Source: Nocardiopsis ganjiahuensis DSM 45031
GTDB taxonomy: Bacteria > Actinomycetota > Actinomycetes > Streptosporangiales > Streptosporangiaceae
Reading direction: 5' to 3'
DNA length: 64,000 nt
Assembly (NCBI RefSeq): GCF_000341085.1
Contig: NZ_ANBA01000008.1
Coordinates: forward strand, 124,001-188,000
In this document: in pieces, positions 1 through 8,767 of the stretch
Numbering within the stretch: position 1 is the stretch's first letter
How the letters are laid out: every line of letters starts with the position of its first letter
Notes under the pieces: model-generated
The model's input: only the letters and a program-made list of their open reading frames with translations
What the model was told of the DNA's origin: nothing
Database searches by the model: none
Made by a program: the position numbers and the translations under genes

Positions 1-73
1 CGGTTCCGACGCTCCGAATCCGAGGACCTTACCCGCCTCGACCCGGACATGACCGTGTTTTTAGGATGCCCGT

Positions 74-1090
74 ATGACACAAGAAGACAGTGGGACGCGC
101 TGGGGCGTGGTGGGGACCGGCGCGATCGCGCATTCCTTCCTCGAAGGACTGCGGGCCGCACCCTCGGCCAGGGTCACGGCGGTGGGTTCGCGCACACGCT
201 CGCGCGCGGAGGAGTTCGGGCGGGCCTGGGACGTCCCGAACCGCTACGGCAGCTACGAGGAGCTGGCCGCCGATCCGGAGGTGGACGTGGTGTACGTGGC
301 CACGCCCCACCCCTGGCACCACCCGAACACGCTTCTGATGCTCAACGCGGGCAAGCACGTACTCGTCGAGAAGCCGATGGCGATGAACGCCCTGCAGGTG
401 TCGGAGATGATGGCGGCCGCCCGGGCCAACGACCGCTTCCTGATGGAGGCGATGTGGACGCGCTACCTGCCGGCCCCCCGGCTGGCCCGCGAACTGGTCG
501 CCGACGGGGCGATCGGTGAACTGTGCTCGGTTTCGGCCGAGTTCGGGATCAACGTCCCCTACAACCCCGACCACCGCCTGTTCAACGCCGACCTGGGCGG
601 CGGAGCCCTGTTGGACCTGGGTGTGTACCCGCTCGCGTTGGCCTCGCAGTACCTGGGCGAGCTGACCGTGGTGGGCGCGACCCGCCAGCTGTCCCCGGAC
701 CGGATGGTCGACACCCAGACCACGGTTCTGGTCCGAGGTGAGAACGGGGTGAGCGCCACGCTCGGCTGCGCCTCGCGCACCGCCCTGCCCAACCGCGCGG
801 TACTGGCCGGAACGGCCGGGTGGATCGAACTCCCCGCCTTCTGGACCGCCAGCGAGCTCGTCCTGCACCGGCAGGGGCGGGAACCCGAGCGGTTCCACCG
901 CCCCTTCCGGGCCAACGGCTACGAGTACGAGATCGAGGAGGTCACCCGGTGCCTGGCCGCCGGTGAGCGCCAGAGCCCGGACATGCCCTGGGCGGAGAGT
1001 GCCCGGCTGGCCGTGGTCATGGACCAGATCCGGGACGCGGGCGGGCTGGTCTACAGCCCCGCCAACGTCAAAGCCGTCCCCCTGGGATGA
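74..1090 (+). CDS. Gfo/Idh/MocA family oxidoreductase, dihydrodiol dehydrogenase-like
   Basis: Predicted NAD(P)-dependent cytosolic dehydrogenase of 338 residues, the usual length for the family. The N-terminal Rossmann fold shows the glycine motif GTGAIA at residues 14-19, and the family's EKP motif lies at 99-101, followed by MAMNA. The stretch MEAMWTRYLPA just after it is typical of the trans-1,2-dihydrodiol / D-xylose dehydrogenase branch. The ATG has an AGGA element about nine bases upstream. The gene converges with the next one and their 3' ends overlap by 23 bp. No pathway partner is adjacent, so the substrate (a sugar or a diol) is unknown. Family call is firm; substrate is inference. 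Confidence 0.9.
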   Translation: MTQEDSGTRWGVVGTGAIAHSFLEGLRAAPSARVTAVGSRTRSRAEEFGRAWDVPNRYGSYEELAADPEVDVVYVATPHPWHHPNTLLMLNAGKHVLVEKPMAMNALQVSEMMAAARANDRFLMEAMWTRYLPAPRLARELVADGAIGELCSVSAEFGINVPYNPDHRLFNADLGGGALLDLGVYPLALASQYLGELTVVGATRQLSPDRMVDTQTTVLVRGENGVSATLGCASRTALPNRAVLAGTAGWIELPAFWTASELVLHRQGREPERFHRPFRANGYEYEIEEVTRCLAAGERQSPDMPWAESARLAVVMDQIRDAGGLVYSPANVKAVPLG

Positions 1091-1988
1091 GCCCGCCCGC
1101 GCCCGCACCGGTGGGTGCGGCCCGTGCGGTGAGGTTCTCGGGGACCGCGCCGGGGACGGGTCGGCCGCCGGTGGCGGGCGCGGGGCTCGGCCGGGAGTTC
1201 AGCAGACGGCCCAGGGCGCACCGGGCCAGGGGCAGCACGCCCATGCGGGCCACGACCAGGACGGCGTCCTTGGGACCCACCTCGCGGGCGAAGCGCGCGT
1301 CCAGGTCGCGGTCGCCGCTGCGCGGTGCCACCCCGTAGATCTCGCCGTCGAACATCCGGTAGGCGTCGCGGACCAGCAGGGTGTCGGGCTCCAGCCGAGG
1401 ACCGTCGCCCAGCCAGTCGGCGGCGTCGGAGGCGATCCTGCGGACCAGGCCGGGGACGGGGCGGTCCTGGCGGGGGAAGACGCGTGCGCGGCCCAGGCCC
1501 TTGCGCCAACCGGCGTAGACGGCCGGGTGGCGGGTGCGCAGGACGACGTAGGTGTTGCTCAGGGGATGGGTCAGCACCTCGCGGTGCAGGAAGTGGGTCA
1601 TCAGGGCCGCGGAGAGCCCGAAGCGCCGGTGGGCGGGGACCACTCCCGTGGCGTCCAGGTACAGGGCGCGGCGGGAGGCGAACCGGTGCCGGTGGTAGCC
1701 GCCCCAGCCGACCGGGACGTCGCCGGGGCCCAGGATCAGGGCGAGGGAGGAGATCTGGTCGAAGAAGCCGGAGGCCATCCGGGTCCGCCAGTAGCCGGAG
1801 TGGTCGGCTCCGAACGCCCGGGCCGCCAGGTCGCGCAGGGCGGAGTGGAGGCGTTCCCGGCACTGCGGGGTCAGCGCGGTGGGGTTGTCCCAGCGGGCGA
1901 CGCGGTAGCCCGGCCGTAGCGGGCGGATCACCGGGGGCACACTGAGTTCGCGCAGTTCCGGGCAGGGGTGTCGGGTCTGGTCGGGCAC
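1068..1988 (-). CDS. GNAT-like acetyltransferase-fold protein
   Basis: A 306-residue protein of unknown substrate. Residues about 115-135 (GVVPAHRRFGLSAALMTHFL) resemble motif A of GNAT N-acetyltransferases, where an R-x-x-G-x-G/A loop binds the acetyl-CoA pyrophosphate. The preceding strand (ALYLDATGV) and following helix also fit. The rest is not recognisable and the last 40 residues are Pro/Gly/Ala-rich and probably disordered. The 3' end overlaps the convergent oxidoreductase gene. The assignment rests on one motif, so another fold is possible. Confidence 0.6.
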   Translation of the reverse strand: MPDQTRHPCPELRELSVPPVIRPLRPGYRVARWDNPTALTPQCRERLHSALRDLAARAFGADHSGYWRTRMASGFFDQISSLALILGPGDVPVGWGGYHRHRFASRRALYLDATGVVPAHRRFGLSAALMTHFLHREVLTHPLSNTYVVLRTRHPAVYAGWRKGLGRARVFPRQDRPVPGLVRRIASDAADWLGDGPRLEPDTLLVRDAYRMFDGEIYGVAPRSGDRDLDARFAREVGPKDAVLVVARMGVLPLARCALGRLLNSRPSPAPATGGRPVPGAVPENLTARAAPTGAGAGGLIPGGRL

Positions 1989-2091
1989 GCGGAAGCCCCA
2001 CTTTCATCACTCTACGGAAGTAAACGACTCCTTAACGTAGCGGCTTTGTGGCGTTCCCGTGTCGACTTGACCCAAGCGGAGGTTCCCGGGA

Positions 2092-2478
2092 CTACCCGGA
2101 CACGGTGCCCACCGCCTCCGCCGACCGTCGCCGGTACAGCTTCCACGCGAGCCCCGCGTAGGCGGTGGCGACGATGCCCGCGATCACGTAGCGCGAGGTC
2201 ATCAGGTGCTCGTCCGGGTAGAAGACACCGGTGATGTGGTGGTCGATGAACCCGTTCTCCATCACCTCGCGGCCCGTGTTCAGCCGCGACCAGTTCTCGA
2301 TGTCGGTGAGGAAGCACGGCCAACCGATGACGACGATCCCCAGCGCGTACGCCGCCACCAACAGGTGCGGCCAGAACATCCGCGGCCACTTCCAGGCGAG
2401 GAACCCGCCGAAGACGACATAGGCCAGGAACAGGTAGTGGAGGACCATCGCGGTGTGGCCGGCGAGGAGGTAGGTCAT
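2092..2478 (-). CDS. DUF2784 family membrane protein
   Basis: Small integral membrane protein of 128 residues with predicted transmembrane segments near residues 7-29, 37-54 and 97-115. The motif FLTDIENW at 56-63 and the downstream GFIDHH segment are characteristic of DUF2784. The biochemical role of the family is not known. The gene is monocistronic. A 16-bp dyad (TGAGTA-N4-TACTCA) lies about 60 bp upstream of its ATG, and the same dyad recurs before a second small membrane protein at 14.0 kb, which suggests shared control. Confidence 0.85.
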   Translation of the reverse strand: MTYLLAGHTAMVLHYLFLAYVVFGGFLAWKWPRMFWPHLLVAAYALGIVVIGWPCFLTDIENWSRLNTGREVMENGFIDHHITGVFYPDEHLMTSRYVIAGIVATAYAGLAWKLYRRRSAEAVGTVSG

Positions 2479-2536
2479 GTCGGAAACCTAAGGCGAGGAG
2501 AGCTGCCCGCTCATCAGCGTTCCTACCCACTTTCCG

Positions 2537-2552
2537 TGAGTACGCCTACTCA
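2537..2552. promoter_or_regulatory. 16-bp dyad TGAGTA-CGCC-TACTCA, putative operator
   Basis: Perfect 6-bp arms with a 4-bp spacer lie in the divergent region between the DUF2784 gene (58 bp away) and the Uma2 gene (88 bp away). The same arms with spacer GCCG occur at 13993-14008 before the YiaA/B gene. The geometry resembles sites for dimeric response regulators of the NarL/LuxR class, but the binding protein is unknown. Confidence 0.5.
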
Positions 2553-2640
2553 TGCGCCCGGCGAGCTCTTCGGCGTAGCCGGGTGGAAACGGCCTGTCTG
2601 AGGCTATTCTCGTGTCGAGGACTCGATCAGTGGAGGCAAG

Positions 2641-3222
2641 ATGTGCGCTCAGCCGGTGCCGGACTGGCTCATCCCGCCGACGGAGGGCTTCAGAGCCGAG
2701 GACCTGGACAACCTGCCCGACCTGCCTCCGCACACCGAACTGATCGACGGGAGCCTCGTCCTCGTGAGCCCTCAGAAGGTCTTCCACAGCGTCCTCATCG
2801 ACGTACTCGTGGCTGCCTTGTACCTGGTGACCCCCCGCGAGTACAGAGTCCGCCGAGAGATCTCGGTGACCCTGGCACCGAGGCAGCGCCCCGAGCCGGA
2901 TCTGATGGTGGTGAGGGCGGACGCCTCCACCGGCAAGGACCAGACCGGGTACACGGCTGACTCAGTACTCCTGGCGATCGAGGTGGTCTCACCCGAGTCC
3001 GCTGAACGTGACCGCCTCCGGAAGCCGGTGCTGTACGCCAAGGCCGGGATCCCGCACTTCTGGCGAATCGAGGACAACGACGGGAGTCCCGTGGTCTACG
3101 TCCATGAGCTGGAACCGGTCAGGTCCTGCTATGTGGTCACCGGGATCCACCACGGTCGGGTCAAGGTCGAACAGCCCTACCCCATCGACATCGACCTGAG
3201 CGAAGTACAGGACAGGGTCTGA
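2641..3222 (+). CDS. Uma2 family (DUF820) restriction-endonuclease-fold protein
   Basis: A 193-residue Uma2-type protein. These proteins have a PD-(D/E)xK nuclease-like fold, are abundant in actinomycetes and cyanobacteria, and have no established role. The family signatures are visible: ELIDG at 34-38, RPEPDLMVV with D87, LAIEVVSPES with E114, and KAGIPHFW at 134-141. The putative metal-binding acidic residues are intact. It stands alone, divergent from the DUF2784 gene. No toxin/antitoxin or mobile-element partner is adjacent. Confidence 0.9.
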   Translation: MCAQPVPDWLIPPTEGFRAEDLDNLPDLPPHTELIDGSLVLVSPQKVFHSVLIDVLVAALYLVTPREYRVRREISVTLAPRQRPEPDLMVVRADASTGKDQTGYTADSVLLAIEVVSPESAERDRLRKPVLYAKAGIPHFWRIEDNDGSPVVYVHELEPVRSCYVVTGIHHGRVKVEQPYPIDIDLSEVQDRV

Positions 3223-3247
3223 ACCTCTCAAGCACCGGCCGTGGGAC

Positions 3248-4213
3248 TCACTCCTCCGGGGCCCGGCCCGCGCGGGTGAAGCGCTCGCCCAGGCGGGCCA
3301 TCGCCTCGCGCAGCTCCGGAGGTTCCACGACCTCCAGCTCCATCTCCAGCATGCCCAGGTAACAGGCCATGCCCACCAGGTCCTCGCCCGCGCACAGCAG
3401 CACACAGGAGTGCTCGTCCACCGCCTCGATGGGACCGTAGCGGGCGGCCGGCCCCTCCAGGGCGGCCTCGGCGGACACGTTGAGGCGGATGCGCGCCTTG
3501 ATCGGCCACATCTGCAGGTTCATGCGGTCGGCCAGGTAGGCGGCCACACCCTGCTCGGGCGCCTCGCGCGGGGGCACCCGCGGGCCGGTCGGGGTCAGCG
3601 GGCGCATCCGGTCCACCCGGAAGGTGCGCCAGTCGTCGCGGCCGGTGTCCCAGGCCACCAGGTACCAGCGGCGCCCGTGGGAGACCAGCCGGTGCGGTTC
3701 CACGACCCGGCGGCCGGTGGTGCCGTCGTGGCGCTCGTAGTCGAACCGCAGCCGCTCGCTGTCACGGCAGGCGCCCGCCACCAGGGTGAGGGCCTCGGAG
3801 TCGACCGTGGGCCCCTCGCCCGGCATCGGGACGGTGAACGTGCCCAGCGCGTCCACCCGGCGGCGAAGCCGGGAGGGCAGCACCTGGAGGAGCTTGGCCA
3901 GCGCCCGGACCGAGGTCTCCTCGATCCCCGAGACCCCGCCCTGGGCCGCCGTGCGCAGCCCCACCGCGACCGCCACCGCCTCGTCGTCGTCCAGGAGCAG
4001 CGGGGGCAGGGCCGCGCCCGCGCCCAGCTGGTAACCGCCGCCGGTGCCCATGGTCGCCTGGATGGGATATCCCAGCTCACGGAGCCGGTCCACGTCGCGG
4101 CGGACCGTGCGCGGGCTGACCTCCAGGCGGTCGGCCAGGTCCGCGCCGGGCCAGTCCTTGCGGGTCTGGAGGAGGGACAGGAGCTGGAGCAGCCGGGCCG
4201 ATGTCGACTTCAT
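3248..4213 (-). CDS. HTH/WYL-domain transcriptional regulator
   Basis: A DeoR/HTH_11-type regulator of 321 residues. The N-terminal winged helix-turn-helix (about 5-58, with LEVSPRTVRRDVDRL as recognition region) is followed by a WYL domain at roughly 135-205, which contains GRRWYLVAWD and the FRVDRM turn. WYL domains usually sense small molecules or nucleic-acid ligands. The 5' end faces the end of an MFS gene 118 bp away on the same strand. The target genes are not evident from the sequence. Confidence 0.9.
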   Translation of the reverse strand: MKSTSARLLQLLSLLQTRKDWPGADLADRLEVSPRTVRRDVDRLRELGYPIQATMGTGGGYQLGAGAALPPLLLDDDEAVAVAVGLRTAAQGGVSGIEETSVRALAKLLQVLPSRLRRRVDALGTFTVPMPGEGPTVDSEALTLVAGACRDSERLRFDYERHDGTTGRRVVEPHRLVSHGRRWYLVAWDTGRDDWRTFRVDRMRPLTPTGPRVPPREAPEQGVAAYLADRMNLQMWPIKARIRLNVSAEAALEGPAARYGPIEAVDEHSCVLLCAGEDLVGMACYLGMLEMELEVVEPPELREAMARLGERFTRAGRAPEE

Positions 4214-4331
4214 GCCCGAAGTCTGCCAGGGGTGCAGGTCAGTTTCGGTCCTGCACTCACCGACAGCGGAAGCGGTACGGCTGACCCGGACGGTCGGCCC
4301 CGGACACAGGAACGCGTTGTTCGGGCCCGCC

Positions 4332-5531
4332 TCAGCGCCTGGACCGCTGCCGGCGGGCCGAACGCGGGGAACGGGTGGAGCGCACCGCCACGTGGACCAA
4401 AGCGGCGCACACCTGAACCGCGGCGGCCGCGGCCAGGCACAGGGGCAGGGCCAGGTCGGCGAGCGGTCCGGCCAGGGCGGCCCCGGCGGCGAAGGCGCTC
4501 ACCTTCAGGCTCGCGGCGGTGGTGAAGACCTGGGTGCACAGGCGTTCGGGCGCCTCCCGGTGGCGGATCGCGAACAGGTGGGTCAACTGGGGGCCCTCGG
4601 CGGCACCCACCACCGAGGCGGCCAGGATCAGCCACGGAGCGGAGGGGGCCAGGAGCAACCCCACCACGCCCACCGCCTGCGCCAGCACGCACACCAGCAC
4701 CACGGTGTCCGGACGGAGCGGCAGGGGGCGGCGGGCCAGGACCAGGTTGGCCAGCACCGCGGCCACGGCCGTCACCGACAGCAGCATCGCGCCGCGCTCG
4801 GGTCCGCCCAGCAGGCTCTCACCCAGCAGGGGCGCGCTGACCACCACCATGCCGGTACCGGCGATGGACACCGTGGTGACCAGGGTGACCCGCAGCAGCG
4901 CCCGGTTGCCCAGCACCGCGCGGGCTCCGGCGACCAGTTCGCCGAGCACCGGAGCGGGTTCGGGACGACGCTCCCGGGCGGGCAGGGACCAGGCCACCGG
5001 GACGGCGAGGGCGACCAGCGCCACCGAGACCGCCACCGCCACGGTGGTACCGGCGGCGATCGCGACCGCCCCGGCCAGCGCCGGGCCGACCAGGCCGGCG
5101 GTGCTGAAGGTCATCGCGTCCCAGGCGTTGGCCCCGGCCGTGCGTGCCGGGGGCAGGAGGCGGGGGAGTTGCGCGGTCCACCCGCCGGACAGCGCCGGGC
5201 CCAGCAGGCCGATGCCCAGGGCGAGTACCAGCACGGGCACGAGGGGGAGGCGGCCCAGCAGCAGGGCCACGGCGGCCAGCCCGGCCGCGTAGACCGCCAG
5301 GACGGTGGCCAGGACCCGGCCGGGGCGCAGCGCCCGGTCCAGCAGGACGCCCACCGCGGGTCCGCCGAGGGCGGCGGTCGCGGTGATCGCCGCGAGCAGC
5401 GCCGAACCGGTGGTGGCGGTGCCGGTGGCCGCCACCCCCAGGAGCAGCAGGGCGGGGCCGGACATCTCGTCACCGGTACGGGCCGCGGCGGCCCCGAACA
5501 GGTACCGGGGCAGGGCATGGCGCTGGGTCAT
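4332..5531 (-). CDS. MFS transporter, probable exporter
   Basis: Major facilitator with 399 residues and about 12 hydrophobic segments. The basic Arg/Ser-rich C-terminal tail is cytoplasmic. It resembles the drug-efflux branch of actinobacterial MFS proteins. The gene is divergent from a CGNR zinc-finger regulator, with only 55 bp between the start codons and an inverted repeat in that gap, so it is the probable target of that regulator. The substrate cannot be read from the sequence. Confidence 0.85.
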   Translation of the reverse strand: MTQRHALPRYLFGAAAARTGDEMSGPALLLLGVAATGTATTGSALLAAITATAALGGPAVGVLLDRALRPGRVLATVLAVYAAGLAAVALLLGRLPLVPVLVLALGIGLLGPALSGGWTAQLPRLLPPARTAGANAWDAMTFSTAGLVGPALAGAVAIAAGTTVAVAVSVALVALAVPVAWSLPARERRPEPAPVLGELVAGARAVLGNRALLRVTLVTTVSIAGTGMVVVSAPLLGESLLGGPERGAMLLSVTAVAAVLANLVLARRPLPLRPDTVVLVCVLAQAVGVVGLLLAPSAPWLILAASVVGAAEGPQLTHLFAIRHREAPERLCTQVFTTAASLKVSAFAAGAALAGPLADLALPLCLAAAAAVQVCAALVHVAVRSTRSPRSARRQRSRR

Positions 5532-5548
5532 CCACCTGACGGTACGGA

Positions 5549-5580
5549 GTAACGCCAGAACGCACCATGGGCGTTACATT
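5549..5580. promoter_or_regulatory. Inverted repeat GTAACGCC-N13-GGCGTTAC with overlapping -10 box
   Basis: Perfect 8-bp arms at 5549-5556 and 5570-5577 lie in the 55-bp gap between the MFS gene and the CGNR regulator gene. The right arm overlaps TACATT (5575-5580), a plausible -10 box six bases before the regulator's ATG. A protein bound here could repress both genes. Autoregulation by the CGNR protein is an inference. Confidence 0.5.
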
Positions 5581-5586
5581 GGCCCC

Positions 5587-6162
5587 ATGCCGACTCCCAC
5601 CGCCCCGGAACCCGCCAGGCCGGAACCCCACGTCATCGCCGTGGGAGCGATCCAGGGCCTCGTCGACCGGACCACCGACCTGCTCAACACCCTGGCCGAC
5701 CCCGAGGTCACCCCCGACGAGATCACCGCGGTCCTGCGCGAACACGGCGAGACCGACCCGGCGACCACCGCGGAGGACGTGGCGGACCTGCGCACGGCCG
5801 CCGGCGAACTGCGCCCGGTACTGACCGCGGACTCCCTGGACCTGGCCGCCGAACGGGTCAACGCCCTCCTCGCCCGCGCCGCGCACCCGCCCCGGCTGAG
5901 CAACCACGGCGGAGCCTTCACCTGGCACATCCACGTGGACAGCGACGACGAGGAGGCGCCTCTGGCCGAGTGGTTCCTGGCCTCGGCCGGCATGCTGCTG
6001 GCCCTGCTGATCAGCGACCGGCAGCGGCTGCCCGGCGGGGTGTGCGCGGCGCGCGGCTGCGAGCGGGTGTTCATCGACACCGCGCACGGCAGCCGCCGCC
6101 GCTACTGCTCGCGCCGCTGCGCCACCAGGGAACGGGTGGCCGCCCACCGCGCCCGCGGCTGA
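5587..6162 (+). CDS. CGNR zinc-finger / ABATE-domain transcriptional regulator
   Basis: A 191-residue protein with a large ligand-binding-type N-terminal region and a C-terminal CGNR-type zinc finger. Four cysteines are arranged as CAARGC...YCSRRC, followed by ATRERVAAHR, a degenerate version of the CGNR signature. The ATG at 5587 is preferred over upstream in-frame starts because it follows TACATT by six bases, as in leaderless mRNAs, and because upstream starts would run into the divergent promoter. It probably controls the MFS gene beside it. Confidence 0.8.
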   Translation: MPTPTAPEPARPEPHVIAVGAIQGLVDRTTDLLNTLADPEVTPDEITAVLREHGETDPATTAEDVADLRTAAGELRPVLTADSLDLAAERVNALLARAAHPPRLSNHGGAFTWHIHVDSDDEEAPLAEWFLASAGMLLALLISDRQRLPGGVCAARGCERVFIDTAHGSRRRYCSRRCATRERVAAHRARG

Positions 6163-6169
6163 GCCGGCC

Positions 6170-7216
6170 TCAGGCGCTGTTCTCGGCTCGGGCCGGCAGG
6201 TCCAGGCTCAGGTGTTCCGGGGCCAGTGCCCGCAGGAAGTCCTCGGCGTCGAAGAGTTCTCCGGCTGCGTACACGCCGCCGGCCCCGCCCTCACGGATCC
6301 GACCGTCGAGCACCCTGGCGGTGGCCTCGGCGACCAGCGGAGCGGTGACCGCGTAGATGTCGCGGCCCGAGGCGCTGGCCCGCCGCCGCTGTCCGCCCCG
6401 GTGCACGACCGCGTCCACGAGGAAGGTCTGCGACGAACGCCCGCTCCCGTCCGCCGCCGACGGCGCCGGGGTGGCGGGATCGCGCACGTCACGCAGGGGC
6501 GCCAGGTTCATGTGGGCGCGGATGTCCGGGGTGCGCAGGTGGCGGGAGGCGGTGACCTGGTCGGCGGTGGAGAACTCGGTGACCTCCTGGACCCCCAGGG
6601 GTTCGGGGAACTCCCAGAGGGTCGGATCGGGGTTCTCCGTCGGAGGCACGAAGCGGCCCCCGGTGTAGACCACGTGCCGTCCGGCGTTGCGCCGCCCGGT
6701 CTTCCGTGTGCCCTGGGTCGGTTCCCAGCTGTCCAGCCCGAACGCGATGTCGATCGCCTCCGCCTCGGGCCAGTCGCCCATCGCCGTGGTGGCCAGCAGG
6801 TCGCCCAGTCCCCCGTAGAACGCCAGGGCCGGGACGACCACCACCCCGGCCGCGCGGGCCTGCTCCTGCCGGTTGTGGAAGGTCTCCAGCGCGACTGCCT
6901 GCTCCGCGCCCACGTCCAGGTAGGGGATGCGGGCGCGCAGCGCCGCGTCGATGAGGGCGGGCGCGGTGTCGGCGAAGGGCCCCGCGCAGTTGACGACCGC
7001 GTCGGCTCCGAGGAGCGCGCGGTCCAGGGAGGCGGGGTCGTCGACGGAGGCCACCCGGACGGGGGAGTCCGGGTACGCCCGGCCCAGGGCGTGCAGTCGG
7101 TCGCGGTCGCGGCCGACCAGGACGGGGGTCAGGCCGCGTCGGCGTAGTTCCCCGAGCACGAAGAGGGCGGTGTGGCCATAGGCGCCGAAGACGGCGACGG
7201 TCTGGTGGTGGCTCAT
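6170..7216 (-). CDS. Saccharopine dehydrogenase NADP-binding domain reductase
   Basis: A 348-residue NAD(P)-binding protein. The N-terminal Rossmann motif VAVFGAYGHTALFVL resembles saccharopine-dehydrogenase-like and trans-acting enoyl reductase-like proteins, and the segment ADAVVNCAGPF is typical of that superfamily. The ATG at 7216 gives the expected N-terminus; longer in-frame extensions read into the divergent regulator gene. It is divergent from a GlxA-type regulator 70 bp away, which is its probable controller. The substrate is unknown. Confidence 0.8.
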   Translation of the reverse strand: MSHHQTVAVFGAYGHTALFVLGELRRRGLTPVLVGRDRDRLHALGRAYPDSPVRVASVDDPASLDRALLGADAVVNCAGPFADTAPALIDAALRARIPYLDVGAEQAVALETFHNRQEQARAAGVVVVPALAFYGGLGDLLATTAMGDWPEAEAIDIAFGLDSWEPTQGTRKTGRRNAGRHVVYTGGRFVPPTENPDPTLWEFPEPLGVQEVTEFSTADQVTASRHLRTPDIRAHMNLAPLRDVRDPATPAPSAADGSGRSSQTFLVDAVVHRGGQRRRASASGRDIYAVTAPLVAEATARVLDGRIREGGAGGVYAAGELFDAEDFLRALAPEHLSLDLPARAENSA

Positions 7217-7273
7217 GGGTCCATGCTGTCCGTTCGAGGCCTCCTCCACGAGTGGCTGAAACGACCTCATGCG

Positions 7274-7279
7274 TACACT
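7274..7279 (+). promoter_or_regulatory. -10 box TACACT, leaderless start
   Basis: TACACT lies seven bases upstream of the ATG at 7287 and no Shine-Dalgarno sequence intervenes. This favours that ATG over the in-frame ATG at 7269, which lies upstream of the box. Confidence 0.4.
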
Positions 7280-7286
7280 TTCGGAC

Positions 7287-8261
7287 ATGACTGGGTCCGT
7301 GAGACTGGCGCTGTACGACGGCGCGATGCTGTTCGAGGCCGCCTCCGCGCTGGAGGTGTTCGGGGTCGACCGCGGCCTGGCCGATCCCTGGTACGACTTC
7401 GGGATCTGCGGTCCGGGCCGGACCCGGCTCGGTGACTGGTTGAGTGTTGAGGCGCTCCAGGGCTTCGACGCCCTGGCGGAGGCGGACACCCTGATCGTCG
7501 CGGCCCTGGACGACGTCGCCGCGGATCCGCCACCGGACCTGGTGGAGGCCGTGCGCGCCGCCCACGGCAGGGGCGCGCGGATCGTGTCGCTGTGCACCGG
7601 GGCGTTCGTGCTGGCCGCCGCCGGAGTACTGGACGGGCGCCGCGCCACCACCCACTGGATGCACACCGACGCGCTCGCCGCCCGCTACCCCCGGGTCCGG
7701 GTGGAACCGGACGTGCTCTACACAGACGAGGGCACGGTGCTGACCTCGGCGGGCAAAGCCGCCGGAATGGACCTGTGCCTGCACATCGTCCGCACCGACC
7801 ACGGTGCGGGGGTGGCCAACGCGATCGCCCGCCGCCTCGTGGTCCCGCCCCACCGGGCGGGCGGCCAGGCCCAGTTCGTCGCCGCACCGGCGGCCGGGGA
7901 ACCCGGCCACGCACTCGCCGGCCTGATCCAGTGGGCGAGCGCCCACCTGGACGAGCCGCTGACCGTATCGGACCTGGCCCGGCAGGCCGGCATGAGCACG
8001 CGGAACCTCACCCGGCGGTTCGTGGCCGTGACCGGCCTGACCCCGCTGCGCTGGCTGCACCACCAGCGCGTGCACCGCGCCCAGGAACTGTTGGAGACCA
8101 CTGACGACGCGGTGGAGCAGGTCGCCGCCCGCACCGGGATGGGCACCGCGGCGACCCTGCGCAGGCACTTCCACCGCGCTCTCGGGGTCCCGCCCCAGGC
8201 CTACCGGCGTACCTTCCGAGAACGCGGAGGCACCGCGGTGCCCGACGGCCTCAGGAGGTGA
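7287..8261 (+). CDS. GlxA family transcriptional regulator (DJ-1/PfpI domain plus AraC HTH)
   Basis: A 324-residue regulator. The N-terminal DJ-1/PfpI-like domain keeps the nucleophile-elbow cysteine in CTGAFVLAAAG (C103), and the AraC/XylS double helix-turn-helix occupies about 215-310 (LARQAGMSTRNLTRRF and VAARTGMGTAATLRRHF). It is divergent from the saccharopine-dehydrogenase-like gene. Proteins of this class usually activate adjacent catabolic or redox genes. A close paralogue with the same architecture starts at 26.9 kb, also divergent from a redox enzyme. The last 11 bp overlap the convergent RidA gene. Confidence 0.9.
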   Translation: MTGSVRLALYDGAMLFEAASALEVFGVDRGLADPWYDFGICGPGRTRLGDWLSVEALQGFDALAEADTLIVAALDDVAADPPPDLVEAVRAAHGRGARIVSLCTGAFVLAAAGVLDGRRATTHWMHTDALAARYPRVRVEPDVLYTDEGTVLTSAGKAAGMDLCLHIVRTDHGAGVANAIARRLVVPPHRAGGQAQFVAAPAAGEPGHALAGLIQWASAHLDEPLTVSDLARQAGMSTRNLTRRFVAVTGLTPLRWLHHQRVHRAQELLETTDDAVEQVAARTGMGTAATLRRHFHRALGVPPQAYRRTFRERGGTAVPDGLRR

Positions 8262-8655
8262 CGGCCACCGCCTCCACCTCGACCAGCTGGTCGTCGTACC
8301 CGAGCACGGAAACGCCCAGCAGGGTGCCGGGCGCGTCGTGCTCACCCATGTGGGAGCGCACCACCTCCCAGGCCTCCACCAGGTGCTCCTGCCGGTCGGA
8401 GGCCACGTAGACCGTGGTCTTCACGACATCGGTGAGTTCGGCGCCTGCTCCGCGCAGGGCGGTGACCAGGTTGCGCATCACCTGGTGGGCCTGGCCCGCG
8501 TAGTCGCCCACGGCCACCGTGGCGCCGTGCTCGTCCAACGGGCAGGCCCCGGCGGTCCACACCACCCGGGCAGGGGCCTCGGCCGTGGCCGCGTAGGCGT
8601 ACTCCACCACGGAAGTGAGCTCGTCGTTGCGGATCAGTTTGACCGCGCCGCCCAT
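8251..8655 (-). CDS. RidA family reactive-intermediate deaminase-like protein
   Basis: A 134-residue YjgF/YER057c/UK114 protein. The family hydrolyses reactive enamine/imine intermediates made by PLP enzymes, although many members have other or unknown roles. Visible features are VVWTAGACPLDEHG, DYAGQAHQVMRNL, and DVVKTTVYVASD followed by a C-terminal VEVEAVAV strand. The conserved arginine before the C-terminus is not clear, so deaminase activity is uncertain. The ATG at 8655 has AGAGGA upstream. Longer in-frame starts would extend into degenerate sequence. Confidence 0.85.
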   Translation of the reverse strand: MGGAVKLIRNDELTSVVEYAYAATAEAPARVVWTAGACPLDEHGATVAVGDYAGQAHQVMRNLVTALRGAGAELTDVVKTTVYVASDRQEHLVEAWEVVRSHMGEHDAPGTLLGVSVLGYDDQLVEVEAVAVTS

Positions 8656-8767
8656 GAATCCTCTTCTCCGCTGCCGAAGGCCCTCACGGACCACGGCCGC
8701 TCGTGTTGGTACTGCCTGCTCACACGGCACTGTGCCAGCCGGTACCGAACGGCGCCATCCGATATCG

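Noticed and set aside
29..1108. Long open frame antisense to the first Gfo/Idh gene
   Set aside because: It is a shadow of a high-GC gene: Gly/Arg/Val/His-rich with no family pattern, whereas the plus-strand frame has clear motifs. Many similar frames in the window were dropped for the same reason.
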